Shown here: positions 9,081-18,232 of the stretch, piece by piece
Layout: each line of letters starts with the position of its first letter
Numbering within the stretch: position 1 is the stretch's first letter
Assembly: GCA_037384645.1 (NCBI GenBank)
Contig: JARRNT010000006.1
Span: 1-64,000, forward strand
Direction: 5' to 3'
DNA length: 64,000 nt
Source of the DNA: RI-92 sp037384645
Lineage (GTDB): Bacteria; Pseudomonadota; Gammaproteobacteria; UBA6429; Thiohalophilaceae
The notes under the pieces: generated by a model
Told to the model about the DNA's origin: nothing
What the model saw: only the letters and a program-made list of their open reading frames with translations
Databases searched by the model: none
Made by a program: the position numbers and the translations under genes

Positions 9081-11039
9081 TTAGGCGACTTGTGCCTGGT
9101 CGCGATCAATAAAACTGTCGAGTGGCTGGTTTAGCGTTTGCATCAGGGTGTTGAGATCTGCCAGCTGGCTGTTAAGCTGTTCGGCAGCATTCTCCAGTTC
9201 GCTGATGCGCGCCTGCAGGGTGTCGCGTGACTCGTTAATCTTGCGCAGGCTTTCCAGCCGCTTTTCCATTTGATCCTTGTGTTCCTTGATACGGGCAATC
9301 AACGGGGCCATGGCGGCCTTGCCCCAGCTTTCCGCTTCCTGATGAGCATTGAAGAAGGTATTGCGGGCATGGCTGACCATGGAGATAAAAAACTTCTTAA
9401 TCACAAAGCTTTGTTCCGTCATGGTGGTTACCGGGCTTTTGCGATAGGCCTCGGCCTCATGATACAGCCGTTCCATATGGCGCTTGTATTTGCTCATGCT
9501 GAAAAGCTTGGGTTTGGTATCACCGAGTCCGTGCTCCGCATTGAATTTGCGGTAAATGCCCTGGACCAGCATATTCGCTTTGTCCGTTTGTGATGAAGCT
9601 TCCTTGATTGTGTTGGCGATCACGTCGAAGAACTGTTTCATGCCGTTCTTCAGGCCGACCGTGGTCCAGGTATCTGCCATGTCTTTGCGGGTCTGGCTCA
9701 TCAATTGATCCAGCTCGTTGAGGCTGAGGGTGCTGAGCAGCGCGCTGTGTTGATCGCTGAACAGTTTTTTATTGGCCTGGAAGCTTTCCACGCTCTTGTA
9801 GTAGACGGCCTGTTCGGTACGTGTCTTCTTGAGCAGGTGCGAAATGACATCCTCGTTTTTGCCGCTCAGGCTTTTCAGCTCCTTGAGTTGTTTGTTGGCA
9901 TCCTGGAGGCGTGAGGCAATCAGATCGCGTGACTGTTTCACCATGCTGCCGATCTCGCCGACCACGCTGTCGCGTACGATCTCCTGTTTCTTGGGCAGGA
10001 TGTCAGTGGACAGGATGGTTTCCAGTGACAGGATATTACTTTTGGCCAGCAGGCCCTTGTCGTGGCGGATTTTGGCCAGCAGGCCTTTTTGTGCGGATAC
10101 CGGGAACACGCTCTTGGTATCCACGTCCAGCATCTTGGCCGCGGTATTGCACTGTGCCTGGATCGTATTCTGGACGGTGGCTTCATCCTTGAGCTCATCC
10201 CACAGGGTATCCACCTTGTTCAGAACAATCAGGCGGGCGTGGCGCGAATCGGCATCCAGGGCCTGGACATGGTGGCTCCACATGTCCATGTCGGATTTGG
10301 TCACACCGGTATCCGCTGCCAGGACAAACACCACGGCCTGGGCATTGGGCAGCATGTTCAGGGTCAGTTCCGGTTCGGTACCCATGGCATTCAGGCCCGG
10401 GGTATCAAGGATTCGCAGACCCTCTTTAAGCAGGGGGTGGGGGAAACTGATGATGGCATGCCGCCACATCGGAATGTCGACCATGCCATCGGCGCCGACA
10501 TGGCCCTTGTCACGTTCCGGGTCGAACAGGCCGAGCCGGCTCGCGGTAGCAGCATTCACCTTCTTGGTCCGCACGACTTCGCGGAAGGCCTGGGCCATGG
10601 CTTCTGAAGAATGGGTATTCAGTTCGATGCCGGTCCAGTTAATCAGGTGTTTTTTGTGCTCTGAGATACTGACGTCTTCCAGCCGGGTCTCAATCGGCAG
10701 TAGCCGGATATAGCTCTGGTCTTCAGCGGTATCGTAGAACAGTTCTGTTGGGCACATGGTGGTCCGACCAGCCTCCGACGGTAACAGGCGCCGATCGTAT
10801 TCCGAGAAAAAGATCGCGTTGATTAACTCGGTTTTGCCTCGGGCAAATTCAGCAACGAAGGCGATGGTCAGGGAATCAGACTTCAGCTGCTCGAGTAATT
10901 CGAAAATGCGCAGCTCCATATCGGCGCTGGACATCTTGTGTGTCTCCAGCCAGTTCTGATATTTGAGGATGGAACCAACGAGCGTTGCCTTCCAGCGCCC
11001 GTATGCCTGCATCTGGTCCGTGAAACGATCTGCCGCCAT
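9081..11039 (-). CDS. Dynamin-like large GTPase
   Basis: A 652-residue protein with a dynamin-type GTPase domain in the first 340 residues. G1 is AEFARGKT (residues 63-70), with alanine replacing the first P-loop glycine; the switch-region Thr lies in GRTTMCPTELF; G3 is DTPGLNAMG; G4 is NKVD. The C-terminal half is helical with coiled coil around residues 360-400 and 590-640, and no transmembrane helix is evident. Bacterial dynamin-like proteins remodel or protect membranes; its role here is unknown. It stands alone between a convergent neighbour and the ygg cluster. Confidence 0.85.
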   Translation of the reverse strand: MAADRFTDQMQAYGRWKATLVGSILKYQNWLETHKMSSADMELRIFELLEQLKSDSLTIAFVAEFARGKTELINAIFFSEYDRRLLPSEAGRTTMCPTELFYDTAEDQSYIRLLPIETRLEDVSISEHKKHLINWTGIELNTHSSEAMAQAFREVVRTKKVNAATASRLGLFDPERDKGHVGADGMVDIPMWRHAIISFPHPLLKEGLRILDTPGLNAMGTEPELTLNMLPNAQAVVFVLAADTGVTKSDMDMWSHHVQALDADSRHARLIVLNKVDTLWDELKDEATVQNTIQAQCNTAAKMLDVDTKSVFPVSAQKGLLAKIRHDKGLLAKSNILSLETILSTDILPKKQEIVRDSVVGEIGSMVKQSRDLIASRLQDANKQLKELKSLSGKNEDVISHLLKKTRTEQAVYYKSVESFQANKKLFSDQHSALLSTLSLNELDQLMSQTRKDMADTWTTVGLKNGMKQFFDVIANTIKEASSQTDKANMLVQGIYRKFNAEHGLGDTKPKLFSMSKYKRHMERLYHEAEAYRKSPVTTMTEQSFVIKKFFISMVSHARNTFFNAHQEAESWGKAAMAPLIARIKEHKDQMEKRLESLRKINESRDTLQARISELENAAEQLNSQLADLNTLMQTLNQPLDSFIDRDQAQVA

Positions 11040-11198
11040 GAGGTATTCTCAGCCAGTTTTAGTAACTTGTTAATCAATATAGCTTTTTATGTGGTGAAAT
11101 GACAATCATTGGTTCCCTGGATTTTACTATTTTCACCGTGAAGTTGTTAACGGCATCACACCGGGGAAGTTTAATTTTGCCCTAAATGTTCTACGGAG

Positions 11199-11492
11199 TT
11201 AACAAAACGGCGCTAAGACCACAGGTAAATTAGGCTTTTGCAGGTTGAGACGCAGGCGTTTCTGGCGTGAGGACTCGCCGCTAACCAGGCTCACATGCGA
11301 TCGCGCGACGCCACACTGTTTGGCCAGAAAGGCAATCAGGTGGGTGTTGGCCTTGCCATCTACCGGCGGCGCTGTAATGCGGATTTTGAGTTTATCGCCC
11401 AGGATGCCACAGATTTCGTCGCGTGCGGCGCGAGGTTGCACACTGATGTTCAGCAGCAGATCATTGCCCTGCCAGCTATACCAGCTGGGCAT
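11199..11492 (-). CDS. yggU: DUF167 family protein YggU
   Basis: A small basic protein of 97 residues. It contains the family core LLLNISVQPRAARDEICGI...LKIRITAPPVDGKANTHL and the conserved VSLVSGESSRQKRLR. It starts 2 bp after yggT ends, so it is the last gene of the yggS-proC-yggT-yggU run. The biochemical role of YggU is not established. Confidence 0.9.
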   Translation of the reverse strand: MPSWYSWQGNDLLLNISVQPRAARDEICGILGDKLKIRITAPPVDGKANTHLIAFLAKQCGVARSHVSLVSGESSRQKRLRLNLQKPNLPVVLAPFC

Positions 11493-11494
11493 GT

Positions 11495-12073
11495 TCAGAA
11501 TGCCCGCTTTGGCAGGTCGATCAGCGGTGCGGCGACCAGGAACATGATCGCGGCCAGGAAGATGATCACCAGGATCGGGGAAAGATCGATGCCGCTAAAG
11601 GGCGGCAGTATCCTGCGGGCCGGGCGCAACAAGGGTTCTGTTATCTGGTGCAAAAGTTGTCCAATGGGGTGATAGCTGGCCTGCGGATTGACCCAGCTGA
11701 GTACAACCGTGATCAGGATACTGAAGAAAAACAGCTGGGTGATATCCTGGATCGTGGTACCCACCAGCTGGCTGAGAAACAGCAATGGGCCATGGATCAC
11801 GATACCCTGCAAAAAATTGGTCAGCAGGATTTGCAGGGCTTCCAGAATGAGCAGCAGGACCACGGCGGCCATATCGACCCCGAACAATCCGGGGATAATC
11901 CGACGCAGCGGCAGCAGCATCGGGTTGGTCACGCGCATGAGAAACTGGCTGATAGGATTGTAAAAATCCGCCCTGACGATTTGCAGGATGAGCCGGAGTA
12001 GTACGGTGAAGATCAGCAGGCCAAAAATGATACCAATAACAAATAACAGAAAACTCAGGACATAGCCGTTCAC
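11495..12073 (-). CDS. yggT: YggT family membrane protein
   Basis: A 192-residue integral membrane protein formed by two repeats of the YGGT module, each a helix pair around an NPISQ.. or HPIGQ.. region followed by PLLLPLRRIIP or PLLRPARRILP. It overlaps proC by 4 bp, indicating translational coupling. The family is widely conserved next to proC and yggS; a part in osmotic adaptation or envelope assembly has been suggested, with no defined mechanism. Confidence 0.92.
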   Translation of the reverse strand: MNGYVLSFLLFVIGIIFGLLIFTVLLRLILQIVRADFYNPISQFLMRVTNPMLLPLRRIIPGLFGVDMAAVVLLLILEALQILLTNFLQGIVIHGPLLFLSQLVGTTIQDITQLFFFSILITVVLSWVNPQASYHPIGQLLHQITEPLLRPARRILPPFSGIDLSPILVIIFLAAIMFLVAAPLIDLPKRAF

Positions 12074-12894
12074 GATGATTGCTCCAATTGTTTTGCCAGT
12101 TCTTCTGAGCGATCCCGGGCGGCGGAGACTGCAGCCATGATGTTGTCGCGGGTGTGTGACTGGTCGAGTGTTTTTAGGGCCTGTTCGGTGGTACCGCCGG
12201 GAGAGGTCACACGCTCACGCAGGACCTGAGGTGCTTCTTCTACTTCCAGTGCGAGCTTGGCGGCTCCGAAGGCGGTTTGTACCGTCAGCAAGCGGGCGGC
12301 CTCCGCAGACAAACCTAGACGGCTACCGGCCGTTTCCATGGCCTCCATCATATAGAAAAAATAGGCGGGTCCGCTGCCGGAGAGGGCGGTCACGGCGTCG
12401 AGTTGATCTTCCTGTTCCAGCCAGAGCGTTACTCCGACGGCGCGCATAATGGTCTCGGCGATATCGCGCTGCTTGACGCTCACGCCGGGATTGGCAAACA
12501 GGCCCGTGGCGCCGGCCCGCACCAACGCCGGGGTATTGGGCATGGCCCGGACCAGGGGCACGCGCTGGCCGAACCAGTTGCACAGGGTGTCGGTGCGCAA
12601 GCCGGCAGCAATACTCAGGAACAATGGTGGTTGGGCAGGCAAATTCAGATCGGCAATCACGCTATGCATCGCCTGGGGTTTGACTGCGAGCACCACGACC
12701 TGGCTCTGCTCGACCAGGTGCTGGTTGCCAGAGGAGGGGATGGTAGCGGTGTCACGGCAGAGTGCTGATAATCGCGTCTGGTCCGGATCGTAGCTGGCGA
12801 TGTTGCTGGCAGGGACGCCGCTACTGATTAGGCCGCCAATGAGGGCGCGCGCCATATTGCCCGCACCGATAAAACCAATTTTGATCTTTTCCAT
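12070..12894 (-). CDS. proC: Pyrroline-5-carboxylate reductase
   Basis: ProC makes proline from pyrroline-5-carboxylate using NAD(P)H. The 274-residue protein has an N-terminal Rossmann motif IGFIGAGNMARALIGGL (residues about 5-21), the mid-protein RAMPNTPALV and the family signature in TSPGGTTEQALKTLD near residue 230. It is sandwiched between yggS, 33 bp upstream, and yggT, which it overlaps by 4 bp. This is the standard gammaproteobacterial arrangement. Confidence 0.95.
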   Translation of the reverse strand: MEKIKIGFIGAGNMARALIGGLISSGVPASNIASYDPDQTRLSALCRDTATIPSSGNQHLVEQSQVVVLAVKPQAMHSVIADLNLPAQPPLFLSIAAGLRTDTLCNWFGQRVPLVRAMPNTPALVRAGATGLFANPGVSVKQRDIAETIMRAVGVTLWLEQEDQLDAVTALSGSGPAYFFYMMEAMETAGSRLGLSAEAARLLTVQTAFGAAKLALEVEEAPQVLRERVTSPGGTTEQALKTLDQSHTRDNIMAAVSAARDRSEELAKQLEQSS

Positions 12895-12927
12895 AATCTA
12901 ATAAGTTAACAGGCTTTGCCGGCCAAG

Positions 12928-13623
12928 TCAGTGTTTGTGTGTGTTCGAACGTTGTCCAAATACCGCGGTGCCGATGCGTACAATCGTGGCCCCTTCGGCA
13001 ATGGCCGCCGCCAGGTCGCCGCTCATACCCATCGAGAGCGTATCCAGTGCCATGCCCGCCTTATTCAGCTTTTCGAGTGCGTGGCGCAAACGGCGAAATG
13101 GCAGACGCTGTTTTGTCGGGTCTGTCTCTGCTGCCGGGATGGTCATCAGGCCGCGAAGGCGCAGCCGGGGCAGCTGGCGAATGGCGGGGACGAGTGTTTC
13201 CAGTTCGTCCTCGCTGACGCCGGCCTTGCTGGCTTCACCGCTGGTATTAACCTGGATACAGATATTCAGCGGTGGTCGGTCACCTCGCTGGTCATTGAGG
13301 CGTTGGGCTATTTTCAGGCGATCGACACTATGGACCCAGTCAAAGTGACTGGCGATCGCCGCTGTTTTGTTGCTCTGGATCGGGCCAATAAAATGCCATT
13401 CGACAGGCGCGTCGCTGAGTGCGGCGATTTTGGCCAGTGCCTCCTGCACATAACTTTCGCCGAATGCCGTCTGGCCGGCCGCAATCGCTTCACGAATTTG
13501 CTCAATCCCATGGGTCTTGCTCACAGCGAGCAGGCGTACGCTGTCGGGTAGACGCTGAGCGGCAATGGCGGCATCGCGAATTTGTTGGCGGACCTGTTGC
13601 AGGCGTTGGGGCAGCGTTGACAT
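12928..13623 (-). CDS. yggS: PLP homeostasis protein YggS
   Basis: This 231-residue single-domain alanine-racemase-fold protein binds pyridoxal phosphate without known catalytic activity and helps control PLP and amino-acid pools. The PLP lysine lies in LLAVSKTHG near residue 36. FGESYVQEA, WHFIGPIQSNK and the C-terminal LSMGMSGDLAAAIAEGATIVRIGTAVFG are all family signatures. It is divergent from pilT across a 216-bp intergenic region and is probably the first gene of the minus-strand run. Confidence 0.95.
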   Translation of the reverse strand: MSTLPQRLQQVRQQIRDAAIAAQRLPDSVRLLAVSKTHGIEQIREAIAAGQTAFGESYVQEALAKIAALSDAPVEWHFIGPIQSNKTAAIASHFDWVHSVDRLKIAQRLNDQRGDRPPLNICIQVNTSGEASKAGVSEDELETLVPAIRQLPRLRLRGLMTIPAAETDPTKQRLPFRRLRHALEKLNKAGMALDTLSMGMSGDLAAAIAEGATIVRIGTAVFGQRSNTHKH

Positions 13624-13755
13624 GATTTTGTATAAATAACGGGCATGAATATATTAAAAGTATAACCAAAACGCTCGCCTGTCAGCAGGGTCGCGCATGG
13701 TCGCGTTGTAGCCAGAACAGCTTATCGGACTGAAGAATGTGCGCTTGGTCCGAAT

Positions 13756-13769
13756 TTACTTTAAAGTAA
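13756..13769. promoter_or_regulatory. 14-bp palindrome between yggS and pilT
   Basis: The perfect palindrome TTACTTTAAAGTAA lies 70 bp before the pilT start in the divergent yggS-pilT intergenic region. Its position suits an operator for a dimeric regulator, but AT-rich palindromes of this size can arise by chance. No matching second copy was noticed. Confidence 0.3.
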
Positions 13770-13839
13770 GGGTTTAGAATTTATCGAAGGGTCCGATAAA
13801 AACTACCTAACCCGATTCTGGAACGTACACGGGACAGCT

Positions 13840-14877
13840 ATGGATATCACGGAATTACTCGCCTTTAGTGTTAAAAATAAAGCTTCGGATTTACACCTGT
13901 CGGCCGGTCTGCCGCCGATGATTCGTGTGGATGGCGATATTCGCCGTATCAACGTGCCCGCGCTGGAACACAAGACCGTGCACGCGCTGGTGTACGACAT
14001 CATGAACGATAAACAGCGCAAGGATTTTGAAGAATTCTATGAAACGGATTTTTCCTTTGAATTGCCTGAAGTCGCCCGTTTTCGTGTCAATGCCTTCAAT
14101 CACAATCGTGGTGCCGGCGCCGTGTTCCGGACCATTCCATCCAAGATCCTGACCCTGGAAGACCTGGCCTGTCCCTCGGTGTTCAAGGATATCTCCGATC
14201 AGCCGCGCGGCATCGTGCTGGTGACCGGGCCAACCGGCTCGGGTAAATCGACGACCCTGGCAGCCATGATCGATTACAAGAACGAAACGGAGCATGGCCA
14301 CATCCTCACTATCGAGGACCCGATCGAATTCGTGCACGAAAGCAAGAAATGCCTGGTGAACCAGCGCGAGGTGCATCGCGATACACTGGGCTTCAGTGAG
14401 GCCCTGCGTTCCGCCCTGCGTGAAGACCCGGACATCATCCTGGTCGGTGAGATGCGCGACCTGGAGACGATCCGGCTTGCCCTGACCGCAGCGGAAACCG
14501 GCCACCTGGTCTTCGGTACCCTGCATACCAGTTCTGCCGCCAAGACCATCGACCGAATTATCGACGTATTTCCCGCGGCTGAAAAAGGCATGGTGCGGTC
14601 CATGTTATCCGAATCGCTGCGTGCGGTGATTGCACAGACCCTGCTGAAGAAAATTGGCGGTGGCCGTGTTGCCGCGCATGAGATCATGATTGGCACACCT
14701 GCGATTCGTAACCTGATTCGTGAGGACAAGGTGGCGCAGATGTATTCTGCTATTCAGACCGGACAGCAGGTCGGGATGACAACCCTGGATCAAACCCTGT
14801 CGGACCTGTTACGCCGTGGTGTCATCAGCAAGCAGGATGCCCGCCTGCGTGCTGCTAACAAGGAAAACTTCAACTAA
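13840..14877 (+). CDS. pilT: Twitching motility retraction ATPase PilT
   Basis: PilT is the hexameric AAA-type ATPase that powers type IV pilus retraction from the cytoplasmic side. The 345-residue protein has Walker A GPTGSGKST at 130-138, the Asp box ILTIEDPIEF, Walker B DIILVGEMRD, the His box HLVFGTLHT and the retraction motif AIRNLIRE. It precedes pilU by 48 bp. The arrangement yggS-pilT-pilU matches Pseudomonas. Confidence 0.97.
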   Translation: MDITELLAFSVKNKASDLHLSAGLPPMIRVDGDIRRINVPALEHKTVHALVYDIMNDKQRKDFEEFYETDFSFELPEVARFRVNAFNHNRGAGAVFRTIPSKILTLEDLACPSVFKDISDQPRGIVLVTGPTGSGKSTTLAAMIDYKNETEHGHILTIEDPIEFVHESKKCLVNQREVHRDTLGFSEALRSALREDPDIILVGEMRDLETIRLALTAAETGHLVFGTLHTSSAAKTIDRIIDVFPAAEKGMVRSMLSESLRAVIAQTLLKKIGGGRVAAHEIMIGTPAIRNLIREDKVAQMYSAIQTGQQVGMTTLDQTLSDLLRRGVISKQDARLRAANKENFN

Positions 14878-14925
14878 ACTTGGTTCTGGATATCTCCGCA
14901 ACCGGATAACGTATCGACCGCTGCT

Positions 14926-16050
14926 ATGGATTTCAATTCACTGCTGAAGCTGATGGTGCACAAAAAGGCTTCCGACCTGTTTATCACGGCCGGTGTTGCC
15001 CCGAGTATCAAAGTTAACGGTAAATTAACCCCGGTGACCCAGGCGACGCTGACGCCGGCACAGGCACGCGAGATCTGCTTTTCGATCATGACGCCGGAAC
15101 AGCGTACGGAATTTGAAACCACGCACGAGTGCAACTTTGCCATTTCGGCATCAGGCATCGGGCGCTTTCGTGTCAGTACCTTCCAGCAGCGCAATCATGC
15201 TGGCATGGTCCTGCGTAAGATCGAGACCAAGATTCCGACGATTGAAGACCTGATGCTGCCACCGATCCTCAGGGATCTGGCCATGACCAAGCGGGGACTG
15301 GTGATCTTTGTCGGTGCAACCGGCTCCGGTAAGTCCACCTCGCTGGCTTCCATGATCGGTTACCGCAATAAAAACAGTACCGGTCACATCATTACCATCG
15401 AAGACCCCATCGAATTCATTCACCACCACGAAGGCTGCATCGTGACCCAGCGCGAGGTCGGGCTGGATACCGAAAGTTTCGAGGTGGCACTCAAGAACAC
15501 CCTGCGCCAGGCGCCGGATGTGATCCTGATCGGTGAGATTCGGACCCGGGAAACCATGGACCACGCTATCGCCTTCGCGGAAACCGGTCACCTGTGTCTG
15601 GCAACCCTGCACGCCAACAATTCCAACCAGGCCCTGGACCGGATTATCAACTTCTTCCCGGAAGACCGGCGTAACCAGTTGCTGATGGACCTGTCTCTCA
15701 ATCTCAAGGGTATCGTGGCGCAGCAATTGATCCCGGCGCCGGATGGCCAGAGCCGGGTTCTGTGTGCCGAGATCCTGATCAACACGCCCCTGGCCTCGGA
15801 CATGATCCGTAAGGGCGAGGTGCATACCCTCAAGGAGCTGATGTCCAAGTCACGCCAGCACGGTATGCAGACCTTCGATCAGGCCCTTTATGAACTCTAC
15901 AAGAATGGCAAGATTACCTACGAAGACGCGATCAACCATGCCGACTCTGCCAACGAGCTGCGGCTGATGATCAAGCTGGGCGATTCCAAAGGCGATGCAG
16001 AGGTGATCTCCAGTTCACTGGACGGCGTGACCCTGCAGGAAACCGAGTAG
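14926..16050 (+). CDS. pilU: PilT paralogue PilU
   Basis: PilU is the accessory retraction ATPase that works together with PilT. The 374-residue protein has Walker A GATGSGKST at 130-138, the Asp box IITIEDPIEF, Walker B DVILIGEIRT and the His box HLCLATLHA, plus the C-terminal extension that distinguishes PilU from PilT. It lies directly after pilT and ends 25 bp before the convergent pyrK-like gene. Both motor genes therefore accompany the Pil-Chp chemosensory operon 10 kb downstream. Confidence 0.96.
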   Translation: MDFNSLLKLMVHKKASDLFITAGVAPSIKVNGKLTPVTQATLTPAQAREICFSIMTPEQRTEFETTHECNFAISASGIGRFRVSTFQQRNHAGMVLRKIETKIPTIEDLMLPPILRDLAMTKRGLVIFVGATGSGKSTSLASMIGYRNKNSTGHIITIEDPIEFIHHHEGCIVTQREVGLDTESFEVALKNTLRQAPDVILIGEIRTRETMDHAIAFAETGHLCLATLHANNSNQALDRIINFFPEDRRNQLLMDLSLNLKGIVAQQLIPAPDGQSRVLCAEILINTPLASDMIRKGEVHTLKELMSKSRQHGMQTFDQALYELYKNGKITYEDAINHADSANELRLMIKLGDSKGDAEVISSSLDGVTLQETE

Positions 16051-16075
16051 CAGCAGGTTCTTCAGTTTTTTCGAG

Positions 16076-16948
16076 TTAAAACACCGTATACGCGTCGAAT
16101 ACCGGACCATCCACGCACACGCGTTTCATCGCCGGTCCGGCATCCGTCTGCACTTCCACGACACAACCCGCGCAGCCACCCACGGCACAGGCCATGAATT
16201 CCTCCAGCGAGACCTGACAGGGGATAGCATATTCGCGGGCAACCTGGGTAACGGCTTCCAGCATGGGGTGGGGGCCGCAACTAAATATTTCTACTTGCTG
16301 GCGCTGTGCATCATCCAGTGCATCCAGATAATGGCGGGCCAGGTCGGTGACATAGCCCTCATGGCTGCCAGGGTAGCCCTGTTTACTGGCCAGGCGCGAG
16401 GCGATACCCCAGTCTTCGAGCAGGGGCATGCAGGCGATGACACCCTCGGGCATGCCAGGGACCATAATGGTGGAAGGGCGTGAAGCAAAAGGGAAAGGCA
16501 CTTCTGAGCCCATGATTACAAACGGCTGATATGGTTTGTGCTGTTTGCGGATATCGTCAGCAAGAAAGACCATGGGGGGGATCCCGACCCCGCCACCGAT
16601 CAGCAGCGGCCTGCTACGTTCAGGGTGCAGGGTAAAGGGCACGCCGACAGGACCAAGCATACTGACCCGTTCGCCTGGTGTCCGTCGCGTCAGTAACTGG
16701 CTGCCATGACCGAACACCTTGTAAAGAAACTCTACCCAGCCGGCTTCAGCATCGACCCGCATGATTGAAATCGGCCGGCGCATCGGCAACAGCGGGTCGC
16801 ATTGCAGGTGGACAAAACTGCCGGCAAGGGCGCGCTGCGCTATCTTGGGCGCCTGTACGCGCAGGATATGCTGATCGCCAGGGTGGTGTGTGTGGTCAAG
16901 AATCTCGGCGTCTTCCACCACGATGGTATTACGGTGTGGCTTGTTCAT
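16076..16948 (-). CDS. pyrK: PyrK-like dihydroorotate dehydrogenase electron-transfer subunit
   Basis: A 290-residue ferredoxin-reductase-fold protein. FAD binding is shown by PMRRPISIM, the NAD-binding part by LLIGGGVGIPPMVFLA, and a C-terminal [2Fe-2S] site by four cysteines (254, 259, 262, 278) in CAVGGCAGC...C. In class 1B dihydroorotate dehydrogenases PyrK passes electrons from PyrD to NAD. No pyrD is in this window, so the partner must lie elsewhere or differ. It overlaps pyrC' by 4 bp and ends the minus-strand pyr operon. This gene is absent from the Pseudomonas version of the cluster as I recall it. Confidence 0.82.
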   Translation of the reverse strand: MNKPHRNTIVVEDAEILDHTHHPGDQHILRVQAPKIAQRALAGSFVHLQCDPLLPMRRPISIMRVDAEAGWVEFLYKVFGHGSQLLTRRTPGERVSMLGPVGVPFTLHPERSRPLLIGGGVGIPPMVFLADDIRKQHKPYQPFVIMGSEVPFPFASRPSTIMVPGMPEGVIACMPLLEDWGIASRLASKQGYPGSHEGYVTDLARHYLDALDDAQRQQVEIFSCGPHPMLEAVTQVAREYAIPCQVSLEEFMACAVGGCAGCVVEVQTDAGPAMKRVCVDGPVFDAYTVF

Positions 16949-18231
16949 GCGGGAGTGTCCAGTTGATAAATCAGTTTGCCGCCCGTCAGGGTATGGGTGA
17001 CCCGGCCTTGCAGCGCCCAGCCAAGGAATGGGCTGTTTTTACCCTGGCTTTGCATATTGTCTACACTGAGTACCCAGTCGTGGGCCGGATCAAACACGGT
17101 GATGTCTGCGTTGGCGCCAACCGATAAGTGCCCTGCGTCGATATTAAGAATTTCCGCAGGCGTGGTCGACAGGCGTTCAACCATGGCGGACAGGCTCAGC
17201 TGTCCAGCCTTGACCAGGCGCAGAGTCAAGGGCAAGAGGGTCTCCAGCGCGGAGACGCCGGGTTCGGTCTCGGCGAAGGGTGCCAGCTTGGCATCGAGGT
17301 CATGGGGCTGGTGATCGGAACAAATCGCCTCGATGCGATCATCGGACACGGCCTGGCACAGGGCCTCCATGTCGCGTTGGGTACGCAGTGGCGGGATGAC
17401 GTGACACAGGCTGTTAAAGTAACCCAGATCCATTTCAGTCAGGTGTAACTGGTGGGCCGCCACGTCGGCGGTAATGTTGAGCCCGTCGTATTTGGCGCGA
17501 CCTATCATGCGAATGGCGCGTCCCGTGGACAGACGACAAAAGTGAACGCGGGCACCGGTCTGTTCCACTAGCATCAGGTAATTGGCGACGGCCTGGGTCT
17601 CGGCGGCCTCCGGAATCCCGGCCAGCCCCAGGCGCAGGCTCACGGCGCCTTCGTGGGCGACGCCACTGTTCGATAACATGCTGACCTGGGTTTGCAGGAA
17701 CACGGTCATGTCGATACTCGCCGCATATTCCAGGGCGCGGCGCAGTACCAGCGGATTATCGCTGCAGCGCATGTTATTGCTGACCCCGACGCAACCCGCC
17801 TGTTTCAGGTGGGCCATTTCGCTCAGACGCTCGCCCTGCAGGTCCTGGGTGAGGGCGCCCAGAGCATATACGCGGCAAAAGCCGGCATCCTGGTTGGCGC
17901 GATAAATCCATTCCACCACGGCCGGGGTGTCGATCACCGGATTGGTATCCGGCGGGATGCATAAACTGGTAATACCGCCAGCGACCGCGGCGCGGGTTTC
18001 CGAGGCAATTGTGCCCTTGTGTTCCTGCCCGGGTTCGCGCAGGCGGGCACACAGATCCACGAAACCGGGGCAGACGATTTGCTGACTGGCATCGATGGTC
18101 TGGTCGGCCTGAAATCCGTCGGGTGCCTTGCCGACGGCGACGACACGACCATCGGCAACATACAGGTCCTGTTTGCCATCGATCTGGTTGCGGGGGTCGA
18201 TGAGATGGCCGTTGAGAATGGCAATGCGCAT
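16945..18231 (-). CDS. pyrC': Dihydroorotase-like protein PyrC', predicted non-catalytic
   Basis: A 428-residue amidohydrolase-fold protein with the class I dihydroorotase framework. The metal-binding His-X-His of active enzymes is replaced: the sequence reads FVDLCARLREPG, so residues 61 and 63 are Cys and Arg. The later ligand regions are also altered (FLQTQVSML instead of a His-containing loop, HFCRLSTG instead of HVST), while SDHQPHD keeps the Asp. In Pseudomonas an inactive PyrC' is structural, building the dodecamer with PyrB (established knowledge). The gene lies 1 bp after pyrB, supporting that role. A true dihydroorotase should be elsewhere in the genome. Confidence 0.88.
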   Translation of the reverse strand: MRIAILNGHLIDPRNQIDGKQDLYVADGRVVAVGKAPDGFQADQTIDASQQIVCPGFVDLCARLREPGQEHKGTIASETRAAVAGGITSLCIPPDTNPVIDTPAVVEWIYRANQDAGFCRVYALGALTQDLQGERLSEMAHLKQAGCVGVSNNMRCSDNPLVLRRALEYAASIDMTVFLQTQVSMLSNSGVAHEGAVSLRLGLAGIPEAAETQAVANYLMLVEQTGARVHFCRLSTGRAIRMIGRAKYDGLNITADVAAHQLHLTEMDLGYFNSLCHVIPPLRTQRDMEALCQAVSDDRIEAICSDHQPHDLDAKLAPFAETEPGVSALETLLPLTLRLVKAGQLSLSAMVERLSTTPAEILNIDAGHLSVGANADITVFDPAHDWVLSVDNMQSQGKNSPFLGWALQGRVTHTLTGGKLIYQLDTPA

Positions 18232-18232
18232 G

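Noticed and set aside
9829..10713. 294-codon open frame on the plus strand
   Set aside because: It lies opposite the dynamin-like gene and its Ser/Arg-rich translation has no family features.
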